DNA of 64,000 nt from Tridacna crocea (GCA_943736015.1 OX031060.1:7267501-7331500), one strand, 5' to 3'; shown: positions 1 through 9,967, counted from the first letter of the stretch. The notes: generated by a model from the sequence alone, not told the origin. Translations and numbers: made by a program.

Positions 1-281
1 TTTTTTTCAAATTTAAATAAAAAACAGGCAGGGAACAACATCCTCTAAACTTTAATGTTAATGTCAATTTTTCCGGTTTGCAAAATTTCCTCCGTTATTG
101 AGCGATACAGGGGTAAATGTGTCGAGGGTAATAAGAGCCTTAATGTATGTGTATTTCCTAAAATATCGAGTTCCTAATTAACATTTAAGCCAGCAAACTT
201 TACGATTTATGGATGCAATAACATGGAAATAAGTCTATAACCGCAAACCTTGTATTAAGTTTCCAATCGGATGTAGGCTTG
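1..281. other. No gene or clear repeat seen
   Basis: This is AT-rich sequence with a T-run at the very start. I see no long reading frame and no copy of the repeat families found elsewhere in the window. Confidence 0.5.
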
Positions 282-511
282 CTTTTACCTTTACCAGACG
301 ACAAAATATTGGCCCTGTCCAAATTGAAAGCATTTGCAGACGACAATTTCAAAGAGGCTCAAATAGTGCAATTGTTTATTGATAGGGTAGAAAACATTGT
401 GGGAAAAGGAGAAAATGCTGGTTACCAGCATTTTCTCCTTTAGCCACATTATTTTCCAATAGCTTCTTTCCAAGGGTCGTCAAAAGTCGTCAGTGTGTGG
501 GAAAGGGTTAA
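282..511 (-). repeat. MITE-A, near full length
   Basis: The copy runs from CTTTACCAGACGACAAAAT on the left, through AAAGCATTTGCAGACGACA and GGGTAGAAAACATTGTGGG, to the central hairpin GGAGAAAATGCTGGTTACCA near 409-445, and ends at GGGAAAGGGTTAA. These blocks occur in the same order in dozens of copies in this window. The family has no coding capacity. TTAA at its ends with a CYC start suggests a piggyBac-like MITE, which is an inference. The right arm of the hairpin is followed by a degenerate TTAGCCACATTATTTTCC. Confidence 0.85.
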
Positions 512-540
512 CAACCCCGCACTTTCACGACCCAGCAGTA

Positions 541-598
541 GAAGGCCTTTGAAAATGTTGTGGAAAAAAGGAGAAAATGCTGGAAACCAGCTTTCTAT
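541..598 (+). repeat. MITE-A fragment
   Basis: Only the left inner arm remains: AGGCCTTTGAAAATGTTGTGG followed by GGAGAAAATGCTGGAAACCAG. The element breaks off in the hairpin. Confidence 0.6.
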
Positions 599-599
599 A

Positions 600-1107
600 G
601 ACCAATACCGTCATTTAAGACATAATCTCGTCCTGGAGCCCATGTGAATATCAAACATAGCAACTTATGGCTTCAAATATGTTGACATTAGCCGATGACA
701 GCAAACCTTACATTGTGTCGCTTATCAAAGGTTAGTTTGTGTTAACTCCTTGAAGACTCGAATCACGAACCCACGACCGTCAAAAGCATCGTCGACGACT
801 CCCCTTCGAGAGTCGTCTGACACACTCTTGTATTAAAATGTACCCATCTCTTGTCGTGCAAAAACTGTTATACCATTACTAACGGAATAGGAAATTTTAC
901 AGTACAATAAGCTTTAAAACTCCGTAACTAGTCGAGTTTTTTTACAAGGATAGTTATCCATTTTTTAATTTTGATGCAATTTTTGCAGCCAAAAGAAAAC
1001 TAGAAGACTTTTTTTACGTTTGAAAATACAAAACGAAATTTAGTGGAAAGTCCCTCTCAGCAGGACAATTCTATAATTGATACTTCACCCTTATATCTTT
1101 ACCAAAC
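600..1107. other. No gene or clear repeat seen
   Basis: Unique-looking AT-rich sequence. Around 770-815 there is a short GTCGTCGACGAC-like stretch, but I can assign no function to it. Confidence 0.4.
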
Positions 1108-1322
1108 AATCATAAGTTTTAACGACCATTGGAGAGAAGCCTTTTGAAAACATTGTGGAAAAAGGAGAAAATGCTGGTAACCAGCATTTTCTCCTTTTCC
1201 CATAATGCTTTCTAATCTATCAAGGACAATTTCTGCTGTTTGAGCAATCTTTAATTTGTCATCTGCAAATGCTTTGAATTTGGAACCAGTTCTAAAATGT
1301 TGTCGTTTTGGTGAAGAGTTAA
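1108..1322 (+). repeat. MITE-A, diverged
   Basis: AGAGAAGCCTTTTGAAAACA leads into an intact hairpin at about 1164-1199. This is followed by TTTGTCATCTGCAAATGC and GTTGTCGTTTTGGTGAAGAG, the right-end blocks of the family. The left terminus is worn. Confidence 0.75.
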
Positions 1323-1399
1323 GCTGATGATTAGTTAAAGCGACAATATCAGGCAGCCTAAACATTTTTAAAAGATTGAAAACTGTAGGTCCAAGATTG

Positions 1400-1735
1400 G
1401 ACTGAATGTTCTTTGCAACGTCAAGGCACAATGTGATCTTGATCTTGACTATCGTCAAGGCTGGTAAGATTGTGCCGCAAGTTGTGTTTGTACCAAACTG
1501 TGTCGTGCTTTTTGTGGCTCCGCATGAGCGGCGGCACTATATTTTTTATTCGGTTGTGAAAAATACCTTTAGAGGCAGCCATATTGTTTACTCGGCTTCG
1601 ATTCATTTCGTAACTACTCCATGTCGTACCTAGGCCATTTTGTACAATTTTGGTCATTTCGTACCCACCTTTTAATAATATTTTGGTCATTTCTTACCCA
1701 CTTCGATCATTTCGTAACCATTAGGCCGATTCATA
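1400..1735. repeat. Degenerate short repeat, TTTCGTACCCA-like
   Basis: From about 1600 to 1720 the phrase GGTCATTTCGTACCCA recurs about five times in variant forms (CATTTCGTAACTAC, CATTTTGTACAATTTT, CATTTCTTACCCAC, CATTTCGTAACCAT) at roughly 22-30 bp spacing. The preceding 200 bp hold a small GC-richer stretch (GAGCGGCGGCAC) with two overlapping short frames that look like chance. Confidence 0.45.
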
Positions 1736-2042
1736 TTCAGTTTTTAATATCAATTTGGTAATCTGGAACCTAGTCCTACGTGATTCTATTTTCTTGTGTT
1801 GTTTCTTGGATGGCAGCTGCTTTTGTACATAGCTCCAATTGAAATTATGTTAAATTTCACCGAAGAATGGCAATATTTGTGCATTCTAAGAACTGTTTAG
1901 GGCTTCTAAGTTCATTACTCACCGAGTTCTACAAAAATTTACTTTGGTCGATTTGAAATGCTGTAAAGAGCATTTTTTATTTTTTAGAAACAACTGAATT
2001 GCGGCGCCATTGATGTTATGCATCCATATTTTCTTGTACAGA
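1736..2042. other. No gene or clear repeat seen
   Basis: AT-rich sequence without a long frame or recognisable repeat. Confidence 0.4.
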
Positions 2043-2160
2043 CCTGTGAAAGACAGCTTTGGAAGACATTGTTGTAAAATGGAGAAAATGCTGGTGACAA
2101 GACGAGTATTTTGTCTATTTCGAACAATGTTTTCTAACCTTTAAAAGAATTGTACTATAG
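2043..2160 (+). repeat. MITE-A remnant
   Basis: A decayed core reads GAAGACATTGTTGTAAAATG, GGAGAAAATGCTGGTGAC and ACAATGTTTTCTAACCTTT. The right arm of the hairpin is mutated to ACGAGTATTTTGTC. Confidence 0.55.
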
Positions 2161-2188
2161 TTTGAAGCCACATAATAATATGTGTGCC

Positions 2189-2417
2189 TTAACCCATTAC
2201 CACACAGTCCCTACTTTTGATGACCCTGAGAAAGAAGCCTTTAGAAAACATTGTGGCAAAAGGAGAGAATGCTGGTAACCAGCATTTTCTCCTTTTCCCA
2301 CAATGTTTTCTACCCCTCACAAAACAAAATTCAAATTTTCAGTTACTTTTATTTTGTCGTCTGCAAATGCTTTCGTTTTGGACAAGCCTAGAATATTGTC
2401 GTTTTGTAATGAGTTAA
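2189..2417 (+). repeat. MITE-A, full length
   Basis: Both ends are present: TTAACCCATTACCACACAGT on the left and TTTTGTAATGAGTTAA on the right. The hairpin around 2264-2301 is nearly perfect. This copy is close to the consensus and belongs to a subfamily with CCTTTAGAAAACATTGTGG. Confidence 0.9.
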
Positions 2418-2688
2418 ATTCTGCCGTCTTGCAAAGAGTTATATCTTATGAGTGCGTGTCTCCTATTTTCCTCTTAGGTCATTTACCTATCTAACGACAA
2501 ATTGAAATGATTACCCGTCTTGAATAACCCGCAATCTTGGAAAAAAATCTGTAATGATAGTTTACAAAAATTGGATTATAGATCATGTTTTAAATTAAGA
2601 TAAATGTTTTCAGGTTAAATTTCCAATATCGACCGCTGGCTGACTACTTATCTGACAGTAATTAAAATAAAAAAAAAAACTCAGGAAA

Positions 2689-2808
2689 TGATGTTGATTT
2701 TTTTTTTCATGCCGTCTCTTACCCTCCCATATTCCCTTTGTTTGGTCTCCATTTCACTTTTTGCTGCCTCCTTCCCTCTTTTCCTCACTATCTCTGGAAC
2801 CCAAATGT

Positions 2809-2840
<32 letters not shown>

Positions 2841-3045
2841 CTCCCTCATCTCATTTTTTTTCCTTTCCTCATCTCATCTCATCTCTTCTCTTCATTTCTC
2901 TTCTCTTCTCTTCTCTTCTCTTTCTTTCTTTCTTTCTTTCTTTAATTCCTTCCTTCCTTCCCTCCTTACCTTTCCTTTCCTTATCTTATCTTATTTTTTC
3001 TTTTCTTTTCTTTTCTTTTTTTCTTTCTTTCTTTCAAAGAGAATC
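2689..3045. repeat. Polypyrimidine microsatellite (TTTC/TTCC/TCTTC)n
   Basis: One strand is almost purely C and T for more than 300 bp, with TTTC, TTCC and TCTTC runs. Three overlapping open frames rich in Phe, Ser and Leu read through it, but they follow from the composition. Such mirror-symmetric pyrimidine tracts can form triplex DNA. Confidence 0.9.
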
Positions 3046-3158
3046 ACCAACCTATTACTACTAAACAAAAGTGTTTTGTGTTGACTCTCTACGTCTTATA
3101 TATAAGACAGTGTAGATTAAATTTCAGACTGTAAATTATGCATTGCCTTATACTCGGC

Positions 3159-3416
3159 TTGCAACCGCGAAAATGGGTGTTCGGACATTTACGTAAACTG
3201 TCGTCTAGCATCAGCCTGCGCAGTCCGGACGGGCTTATCTGCGACGGTAATTTACGAATACATGTACATTAGATTTTGTGCTACAGTTGACTTGTTCAAA
3301 ACATAAAATTACATGAAAATGGTGTCATCTCGGATCAGCCTGTACGGACTGCGCAGGCTGATCCGCGACGATCCTTTACGCAAATGTCCGAATGCTACTT
3401 TTCGCGCATTGCAGCC
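3159..3416 (+). repeat. Foldback-D, two-hairpin element
   Basis: The ends are CAACCGCGAAAATGGGTGTT and CTACTTTTCGCGCATTGCAG, an imperfect inverted pair. Inside are two hairpins, one at about 3210-3246 (ATCAGCCTGCGCAGTCCGGA) and one at about 3330-3368 (GGATCAGCCTGTACGGACTG). They are joined by an ACATTAGATTTTGTGCTACA spacer shared with the copies at 7.9, 43.3 and 52.8 kb. Confidence 0.8.
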
Positions 3417-3488
3417 ATATTGCACAAATATAATCCAATTCCTTGATATTTATCCGGAAAAAAAGAAGTTTTTGTGTCGATGTTTGGG

Positions 3489-3710
3489 TTAACTCATTAC
3501 CACACAATCCCTACTTTTGACGGTCCCATAGAAAGAAGCCTTTAGAAAACATTGTTAGGAAAAGGAAGTAACCAGCATTTTCTCCTTTTCCCACAAAGTT
3601 TCCTACCCTTCACAAAACAAGTTTTAAATATTCAGTTACTTTTATTTTGTTGTCAGCAAATGCTGTCGATTTGAACAAACCTAAAATTTTGTCGTTTGGT
3701 AATGAGTTAA
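3489..3710 (+). repeat. MITE-A with half of the hairpin lost
   Basis: Both TTAA-bounded ends are present. The centre reads GGAAAAGGAAGTAACCAGC, so most of the left hairpin arm (GAGAAAATGCTG) has been deleted while the right arm is intact. Confidence 0.85.
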
Positions 3711-3764
3711 ACCATAAGCAGGGAATTGTTTATTGACTTAGGGAAGAAGTTAAAGGCTTCAGTT

Positions 3765-3990
3765 ATGGAGACCACTGGCTCAATTCGCCCAGCTTTTCTT
3801 ATTTCCTTCCGAGGATTGATGGAAGTCATTGAAACAGGATCCATTCCTCTCTCCCATCGCCGTCATTGTTTTAGCAATGATCATGTGGGAAAGCAGTTGT
3901 TTCCTCGGGAAGAATATCTTGCGAAGCACTGGCAATATAAGCCCTAGAAAAGCGTCAAAAGGTGCACTGGCCGTTGGGATATACTGCATC
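3765..3990 (+). repeat. tRNA-derived SINE, head truncated
   Basis: Read on the minus strand this gives ACGGCCAGTGCACCTTTTGA, GAGAGAGGAATGGATCCTG and CATCAATCCTCGGAAGGAA, the body of the SINE seen best at 27.2 kb. The tRNA-like head at the left is eroded, and the TTGA-type tail at the right is missing. Confidence 0.65.
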
Positions 3991-4297
3991 TGAAATCAGT
4001 TTGAAAACAGCGGTAAACACCACACAAAAAAACTTAGGCTTATTTCGAACGAGGCCTTATTCATGACAATATTGTTAGCATGAACTTTGTAATAAAAAAT
4101 GAAAAACTTTCCTATTTTTCAATAAAAATGTTTGAAGCGGAGACGTCACGCAAACCGTGTGTAAAAATTACGATCATTACAAAAATAACGCTGTTGTTAA
4201 GTGTCAGTGTTTAAGCACCGTGAAAAATGTCATTTTTCAAATTGAGTAAAAATAACCTTGCAATGTCACTTTTCATTTTTTTTCTTCTTCTCTATTT

Positions 4298-4412
4298 AAC
4301 CCTTTACAACATAATCCCTTGTTTAAGAGACTTGGAGATAGAATGGTAGAACATATTGCGGGAAAAGGGGTATTTTCTCCAGGTCCAACAATGTTTATCG
4401 CCCTTTCAAGGA
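4298..4412 (+). repeat. MITE-A remnant
   Basis: It begins TTTAACCCTTTACAACATAA and contains GCGGGAAAAGGGGTATTTTC and AACAATGTTTATCGCCCTTT. Half of the hairpin is gone and the right half is replaced by a SINE. Confidence 0.5.
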
Positions 4413-4663
4413 CATAATGACCTAGGCCCGATAGCTCGCTCTGTAGCGTACAGGATTCAGGAACAGGGGGTCGCAGGTTTGATTATTGGCATGGCCAATT
4501 TCTTTCCGAGGGTCGATGATTGTCATTGCGACAGGATTCATTCCTCTCTCACCCTTTACCAATGTTTCGACAATGGTTATGTAGGAAAGAAGCCAGTGCT
4601 TTAAAATAAATTCGGCGAGAGAAAATCTAGGAAAGGATATATGAATGCACTAGCCGCTGCGAT
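4413..4663 (+). repeat. tRNA-derived SINE
   Basis: A box A-like GATAGCTCGCTCTGTAGCG is followed about 30 bp on by a box B-like GCAGGTTTGATTATTGG. The body contains TTTCTTTCCGAGGGTCGATG, GCGACAGGATTCATTCCTCT and TGCACTAGCCGCTGCGA. The TTGA-repeat tail is missing, and the next MITE-A begins directly after it. Confidence 0.75.
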
Positions 4664-4891
4664 TTAACCCATTACCACACAATACCTACTTTTGACGCCC
4701 CTGAGAAAGAAGCCTTTTGAAAACACTGTGGGAAAAGGAGAAAATGCTGGTAACCAGCATTTTCTCCTTTTCCCACAGTGTTTTCTACCCTTCCAGAACA
4801 AATTTCAATTTTTCAGTCACTTTTATTTTGTCGTCTGCAAATGCTTTCAATTTGGACCAGTCTAAAATTTTCTCGTGTGGTAATGAGTTAA
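4664..4891 (+). repeat. MITE-A, full length
   Basis: A consensus-like copy with a perfect inverted centre at 4734-4770 and ends TTAACCCATTACCACACAAT and TGTGGTAATGAGTTAA. It belongs to the CACTGTGGG subfamily, as do the copies at 7.1, 13.8 and 62.8 kb. Confidence 0.92.
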
Positions 4892-5127
4892 CTAAAATAA
4901 TGTTGATAACGGCCTTCAACACTATACAATCAATGAATTATAGACAATTTAAGATGATACTTCACGAAACGTAGAATGAGATTTTTTTAATGTAAAAAAA
5001 AAAACATTTAGATCTACATTTTAATTGCAATGCAAAGAGTTTACTTTTAGCTAAAAAAAAAGTTATTTTCATCTATTCTGCATTTCTGTATCTATTCCTA
5101 AACATCGATATTTTTTACCCAACCTTT

Positions 5128-5262
5128 GGAAAAGAGGTTTGGAAAATATCATAGGAAAAGGAGAAACGCTTGAAATAAGAATTTTCTCCTTTTCCCACAA
5201 TGCTTTCCGCCTTTTGAACGACATTTTCAAAGTTTAGACACATTTATTGAGTCATATATGCA
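5128..5262 (+). repeat. MITE-A remnant
   Basis: GGAAAATATCATAGGAAAAG, GGAGAAACGCTTG and TTTTCTCCTTTTCCCACAAT are recognisable. The right half and both termini are lost or unrecognisable. Confidence 0.6.
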
Positions 5263-5280
5263 TATACATGATTTTTTTTT

Positions 5281-5486
5281 AAACCCTTTCCCTGTTAAGA
5301 TAAAGTAAATGAATGCTTCAAGTCGATACTAAAACCCCGAATGCTGTCACTTCAACGGTATATTTTGGAGAAAAATATCATTGTATCGGACAGTGTAGAT
5401 CCAAGATCAGACTGCACGTTCTGTGTAGTCTGATCTTGGATCTACATTGTCCGCCAAAGATCAGCAAGTCGCGCTATGTAACTTAA
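5281..5486 (+). repeat. MITE-B, near full length
   Basis: The order is a left end CCCTTTCCCTGTTAAGATAA, the blocks CAAGTCGATACTAAAACCCC and ATATCATTGTATCGGACAG, a central hairpin at about 5388-5452 with arms GATCCAAGATCAGACTGCA / TAGTCTGATCTTGGATC, and then GTCCGCCAAAGATCAGCAAG and TCGCGCTATGTAACTTAA. The same order recurs in about 30 places. The family has no coding capacity. Its ends sit at TTAA in better copies, which points to a piggyBac- or Kolobok-type source by inference. Confidence 0.85.
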
Positions 5487-5492
5487 GAAGTA

Positions 5493-5741
5493 TTGATTGG
5501 TTGATTGATTGATTGATCATGACGTTTAACGCCGTTCAACATTATTTCAGTTATATCACAGCGGCCAGTGCACCTATCCATGCCTTCCTGGATGCTCGTT
5601 TTAGCAGTGAGAGAGGAATGAATCCTGTAGCAATGACTATCATCAATTCTCGGAAAGAAGTTAGCCGAGCCGGGGATCGAACTCACGACCCCATGTTCTC
5701 AAGTCCTATCTATTACGCACTGAGCTACCGGGGCTCCCCAG
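5493..5741 (-). repeat. tRNA-derived SINE with internal deletion
   Basis: On the minus strand the head reads GAGCCCCGGTAGCTCAGTGC (box A) and GAGTTCGATCCCCGGCTCGG (box B). The body follows and ends in a TCAATCAATCAATCAA-type tail at 5493-5518. Compared with the 27.2-kb copy, about 60 bp of the body around the CCAGCTACTGGCTGC block are missing. CTTAAGAA occurs on both sides (5482-5489 and 5742-5749) and may be the target-site duplication. Confidence 0.85.
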
Positions 5742-6061
5742 CTTAAGAATTAAACTGGTTGAGTTGAAACTTTTGCAATTCGACAAAAAGGATCGAAGGG
5801 GTGAAGAAAAACACGAAAATAAAAAGGATTCGCACAAAAATGATTGACTCAGCCTAAGCAGACGATTTTTGCCGGTGGGAGCTGTATATAAAATCGTCAG
5901 ACGGACTCTGTCTGTTTGAATGTTTATAGATAATATTTATCCCATAATGTTTACATATTTATCCGAAGTTAGATAGCCATCTCGACCCCGCTTTTATTGA
6001 CACGGAGCCGGCGATTGGCATCTGCCTTCAAACATGAAAATGAAAAATTCACACTTATGTT
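5742..6061. other. No gene or clear repeat seen
   Basis: There is an A-rich tract at 5790-5840 (repeated AAAA runs separated by GAT, GAAG and CACG). I see no gene signal. Confidence 0.4.
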
Positions 6062-6395
6062 TGAGCTATGTTCTGTAAAAAGGGGGCGTAATGCATCTAC
6101 AAAAAGTATCGACCCATGTCAGCCTGCGCAGTCCGCAAAAAGTATCGACCCATGTCAGCCTGCGCAGTCCGCAAAAAGTATCGACCCATGTCAGTCTGCG
6201 CAGTCCGCAAAAAGTATCGACCCATGCTCTGTGAAAAATGGGGCTTAATGCATCAGCAAAAAGTATCGACCCATGTCAGCCTGCGCAGTCCGCGCAGGCT
6301 GACATGGGTGGAAACTTTTTGCAATTGGTTGAATCCCTACAGGTCAAAAGACCACTCTATCTCCAAAGTCCACGCAGGCTGACATGGGTCGAAAC
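6062..6395 (+). repeat. Foldback-C with internal 36-bp tandem repeats
   Basis: A block AAAAAGTATCGACCCATGTC...CAGCCTGCGCAGTCCGC of 36 bp is repeated three and a half times at 6096-6228. A second start (CTGTGAAAAATGGGGCTTAA) then leads to a complete hairpin at about 6262-6318, TCAGCCTGCGCAG / CTGCGCAGGCTGA. A further GCAGGCTGACATGGGTCGAAA arm lies at 6373. Because 36 is a multiple of 3, the tandem keeps a frame open with a 12-residue SIDPCQPAQSAK repeat, but there is no start context or wider gene around it. Confidence 0.85.
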
Positions 6396-6750
6396 CAACT
6401 TTTTCTCTTTTTCCCCACAATGTTTTCCTTCCTATAAAGGACACATTTCGTTACTTTAGTCATCATCTTTAACTCTTTATAAAATGACAAATTCTAGACT
6501 GGTCCAAATTGAAAGTTACTGCAGATGACAAAATAAACTTACTTCAAAAATTGAAATTTGTTTCCTGCAGGGTAGAAAACATTGAGGGAAAAAATGAGAA
6601 AATGCTGGTTACCAGCATTTTCTCCTTTTCCCACAAAGTTTTCAAAAGGTTTCGATCTCAGGGATTCTCTGGTAAAGGGTCAATTTGTCGTCTGCAAACG
6701 CTTTCAATTTGAACTAGTGTCATATATTGTCATCTGGTGGGTGAGGAGAT
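6395..6750 (-). repeat. MITE-A copy nested in or beside MITE-A fragments
   Basis: A near-complete reverse copy spans about 6470-6685 (ACTCTTTATAAAATGACAAA, TGCAGATGACAAAATAAAC, hairpin at 6596-6633, CTCTGGTAAAGGGTCAA). It is flanked on the left by a hairpin-side fragment (CTTTTTCCCCACAATGTTTT, about 6404) and on the right by a terminal fragment (TTGTCGTCTGCAAACGCTTT, about 6688). The flanks look like two halves of an older plus-strand copy split by the insertion. Confidence 0.7.
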
Positions 6751-7122
6751 AATTAGATGCACCAAAATACAGACCAATTCCTCCCTCCAAATAATAACAT
6801 TTTCATTTTAGAAACTTTGCATAAGTTAAATTTGCCTTCACAGAAACCTGTATATAACCTGGGACCATATATCATATTGTTTACAAGGCTGACATTTAGA
6901 GCGAGAGCGCAACACTTAATGAGCAATAAATATTCCATAAACTCAGGTCTTTCTACTTTTGCAAACAGACTGAATACTTGCTGACTCGTACAATTTGTCA
7001 TCTGCAGGCTTCTCCAATACGGTCTTACGCACATAAAAGTTCGTAACAACTGCATAGCTGAAATACAAACCGCATCTGGCTGGATTCGAACCCATGTGGA
7101 CAAAATCCTTGTTTTTCTAGGT
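6751..7122. other. No gene or clear repeat seen
   Basis: Two opposite short frames of 116 and 75 codons cross here without recognisable protein features. The sequence is moderately AT-rich. TGGATTCGAACCCATGTGG near 7081 resembles a reverse box B and may be a SINE head remnant. Confidence 0.4.
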
Positions 7123-7343
7123 TTAACCCATTACCACACAATCCCTACTTTTGACGCCCCTGAGAAAGAAGCCTTTTGAAAACACTGTGGGAAAAGGAGA
7201 AAATGCTGGTTACCAGCATTTTCTCCTTTTCCAACAGTGTTTTCTACACCTCCCAGAACAAATTTCATTTTTTCAGTCACCTTTATTTTGTCGTGCTTTC
7301 AATTTGAACCAGTCTAAAATTTGGTCGTGTGGTAAAGGGTTAA
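7123..7343 (+). repeat. MITE-A, full length
   Basis: Termini are TTAACCCATTACCACACAAT and TGTGGTAAAGGGTTAA, with a near-perfect hairpin at 7194-7231. A deletion of about 10 bp removes CTGCAAATG from the TTTGTCGTCTGCAAATGC block. Confidence 0.92.
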
Positions 7344-7494
7344 AAGATTAATACCATAACCACTGAGATAAAGAGAATTCTCAACAACGCAGTTGTTAGG
7401 TATTGTATTCATATCGGGATGAAGCCGTGCATGAAGGAGTGGTCTCCCGTAACAAGCCTTACTTAAAGCCACCATTTATTGATGAATCAAAGCC

Positions 7495-7780
7495 TTATAA
7501 GGCAGAAAGTCCGGCTTTCTGACAAAAAAATGGTATTAATAGCTCAATGGCAAATCCAGGACAAGCCCCCATCTTACAATGTCCGTAACAAAGACACAAA
7601 TGAAAAGATGCATAGCAGAAATAGAGGGACAGGGCAGGATTCGAACTTAGAACGACCGGACGAAAGGCCAACACCATTACTGCTTTGCTGAAGAGGATTT
7701 TCTCTAACGTAGTTGTTAGGTATTGTATTTAAAACGGGATGAAGCCATACATGAGGAGTAAGCTCCTTTAATAGTCGCTT
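7495..7780. repeat. Possible SINE-like pair of direct repeats
   Basis: AACNNNGTAGTTGTTAGGTATTGTATT with GGGATGAAGCC(A/G)TRCATGA occurs at 7384-7440 and again at 7699-7755. A tRNA box B-like GGGCAGGATTCGAACTTAG lies between them at 7630. This is a 315-bp duplication spacing of unknown type. Confidence 0.5.
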
Positions 7781-7784
7781 TTTT

Positions 7785-7830
7785 TTAAGGCTGGGGCGGG
7801 GGGGGGGGGGGGAGGAAGGGGGCGGGAAGG
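7785..7830 (+). repeat. G-tract, quadruplex-prone
   Basis: More than 20 consecutive or nearly consecutive G residues lie at 7794-7812, followed by GGAGG, GGGGG and GGGAAGGGAG. The tract has enough G runs for a G-quadruplex on the plus strand. Confidence 0.7.
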
Positions 7831-7927
7831 GAGTTCAATGAAAATGAATATTCGTTGTTCAGGGAAAAGGGTCTTAGATGTATCTCTGTGATGCACAGTA
7901 CCAAACAATCATCATCTACATTCATGA

Positions 7928-8196
7928 AATTGGAGTGCAACACGCGAAAAGGTGCATTCGGACATTTGCGTAAAGTGTCGTCCCGGATTAGCCTGCGCAG
8001 TCCGCGCAGGCTAATCCGAGACGGCACTTTACGACTACATTAGATTTTGTGTTACAGTATACTTGCGTAAAACAGAAAATCACATAAAATCGGAAAATGT
8101 CGTTTCGGATTAGCCTGTGCGGAGTGCACACTCTGATCAGAGACGACACTTTACGTAAATGTCCGAATGACCCTTTTCGCGTGTTGCACTCCAATT
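7928..8196 (+). repeat. Foldback-D, intact copy
   Basis: The terminal inverted repeats match exactly for about 25 bp: AATTGGAGTGCAACACGCGA on the left and its complement at 8172-8196. Two internal hairpins lie at about 7976-8030 and 8096-8150. The first has arms GATTAGCCTGCGCAGTCCGC / GCGCAGGCTAATCCGAGACG. This is the best-preserved copy of the family here. Confidence 0.9.
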
Positions 8197-8274
8197 ATGG
8201 ACGAGTTTTGTCTACCAACTGACTAAATCATGAAAAGACAAGAACTAAGTCTTGCTTTTCTTAAAAAAAAAAAC

Positions 8275-8800
8275 AGATGTCTCCCCCTTTCTGGTGTCAG
8301 AAGCATTGATATGTGACCAAGGCAATTTCTAACTGAAAAAATGGTCACTTTTTTCTAACGTTTTTCGAGTTAAAGAGCGGAGACGATTTCAATTGAACTT
8401 AAAGGGTAAAGAAAATAATGGAAGGGTAATGACTCGAAAAATATACAAGCCAGAGTTATGGTTCTTGTGCATGACACTTTGTTTCACTGTGCTTTACGAA
8501 TTTGTGAAGTTTTATCAAAATATCGTTAAAGGTTTTCGAGTTATGAAGAGGACACGATTTGTGATGGAAAATAATGGAAGAGAAATAACTCAAAAATACA
8601 TTAGCCGGAGTTATGGTTCTTGTGCATGAAACCTTTGTCACATGGAGCTTTACAAATGTATGAAGTTTTATCAAAACATTTCTAAAAGGTTTCCAAGTTA
8701 TAGAGCTGACACGACTTGTGACGGACAGACAGACAGACAGACGGACGCACGAGAAAAACAATATGTCTCCCGACCCTAAGGGGGGGGGGGGGGGGCGGGC
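8275..8800 (+). repeat. Element with two about 180-bp tandem units
   Basis: GAGTTATGGTTCTTGTGCATGA (8453 and 8611), GAAGTTTTATCAAAA (8508 and 8660) and GGAGACGATTTCA/GGACACGATTTGT-type blocks mark two diverged tandem units. The tail is GACAGACAGACAGACGGACG followed by ATATGTCTCCCGACC and a G-run at 8780-8800. I recall this phrase set as a common bivalve repeat with variable numbers of internal units. A 140-codon minus frame across it has the residue pattern typical of this repeat read in translation and is not a gene. Confidence 0.65.
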
Positions 8801-8835
8801 GTATAAAATAGACATTCGACCAATAGCATTAACGT

Positions 8836-8930
8836 TTTGATTTAGATGCCAGCCTGGGCAATCCGCGCATGCTTGCATGAATCAAAACATTTTTGCAAAC
8901 GCATTAAACCCCTGTTTCACTGAGATTGCC
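8836..8930 (+). repeat. Foldback-C remnant
   Basis: It contains AGATGCCAGCCTGGGCAATC, CGCGCATGCTTGCATGAATC, TTTTTGCAAACGCATTAAAC and CCCTGTTTCACTGA. The hairpin is strongly mutated. Confidence 0.55.
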
Positions 8931-9099
8931 TCAAAGAGATCTTCTCTATCCTACAAAAAATTATTTTGGAGCAATCTAATATCGTTTTACCTAACTCTTC
9001 ACCTGGCAATAAAATATGTTAGACGTCTTCAATTTGAACCCAATGTCCACGGAATCATATTTATGTACTTTATAATACATGTACTTGTCAGACGTTGGA

Positions 9100-9205
9100 A
9101 TTTATCTTTAAAAGGCTTGGAAAAAACTGTTGGAAAAGGAGAAAATGACGGTAAATAGCATTATCTCTTTTTCCACAATGTTATAAAAAGCCTTTCAGAA
9201 GCCTT
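9100..9205 (+). repeat. MITE-A remnant
   Basis: GGCTTGGAAAAAACTGTTGG, GGAGAAAATGACGGTAAATA and CTCTTTTTCCACAATGTTAT mark a decayed core only. Confidence 0.55.
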
Positions 9206-9967
9206 TCTTGGTTTTGTTAAAAAGTGGGATGTGTTAATTGCATACTTTTGCAAAGGTTAAATATTTGAATAGAAAGACATTAATTATATTTTAAAATGCA
9301 TCTATACTTTTTTGTGCAGAGAAAGTTGTACTATATTGCATTGAATACATTATTAATGTGACAATGAATAACGAAATAAGATGAATCATTTTCATTCTAA
9401 AAACAAGATATTGAACAACTATCGCAAACGGAAAAATTATTGTAATCTATCATCCTAAATAAGTCATATCAATCTCTAGTTTTCCTTTGTTTTCTGTTTT
9501 TTGTGTGCAGATTTTGTTTTCCGATATTTCATTAACATACATACGAAACTGGGTTATGTAGTGCTTATACCAATCTTTTAATAAATTTTGTCGAAAATTA
9601 ATATTCCTGATTTCTTTTTAAGTCATTTTAGCAACAGTTCTCTTCAAACCTTTTCAGAAAATGGAGTACAAGTGGTTAAGTTAGAACACGTCATGTTTTC
9701 ACAAATTGATTACAAATTGACGACACAAAATTTCCCTTTTGAGTGCCCCAATTCATTCAAAACTGACGTCACCGATATTTGACGTCACAGAAACCTTGGT
9801 AAAACGTGAAGTTTAGTGCATTAATTTAATGGTGTTACTGCGATAAACATTCGACGTACTTTTATTCAAACATGGATTTAAAAAAACTCCAAGGTTAGTA
9901 AATGTGCATTTACACGATTTGTTTGTAAAAGTATACAACCATCCGTTGCCTCAAATGACCACTTTCG
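9206..9967. other. No gene or clear repeat seen
   Basis: AT-rich sequence. Two CRE-like sites lie close together (CTGACGTCACC and TTGACGTCACA at about 9762-9788), with no recognisable gene next to them. Confidence 0.4.

Noticed and set aside
1099..1458. 119-codon minus frame
   Set aside because: It covers a MITE-A copy, and many MITE-A copies give similar frames with QHFLLFPQCF or TSIFSFSHNVF.
2688..3084. Three overlapping Phe/Ser/Leu-rich frames
   Set aside because: They come from the polypyrimidine tract. Three open phases on one strand show composition, not coding.
6753..7103. 116-codon minus frame as a possible exon
   Set aside because: A fully overlapping plus frame is open too, and neither has recognisable protein features.
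8456..8878. 140-codon minus frame
   Set aside because: It runs through a two-unit tandem repeat, a G-tract and a foldback remnant. The residue pattern is that of the repeat read in translation.
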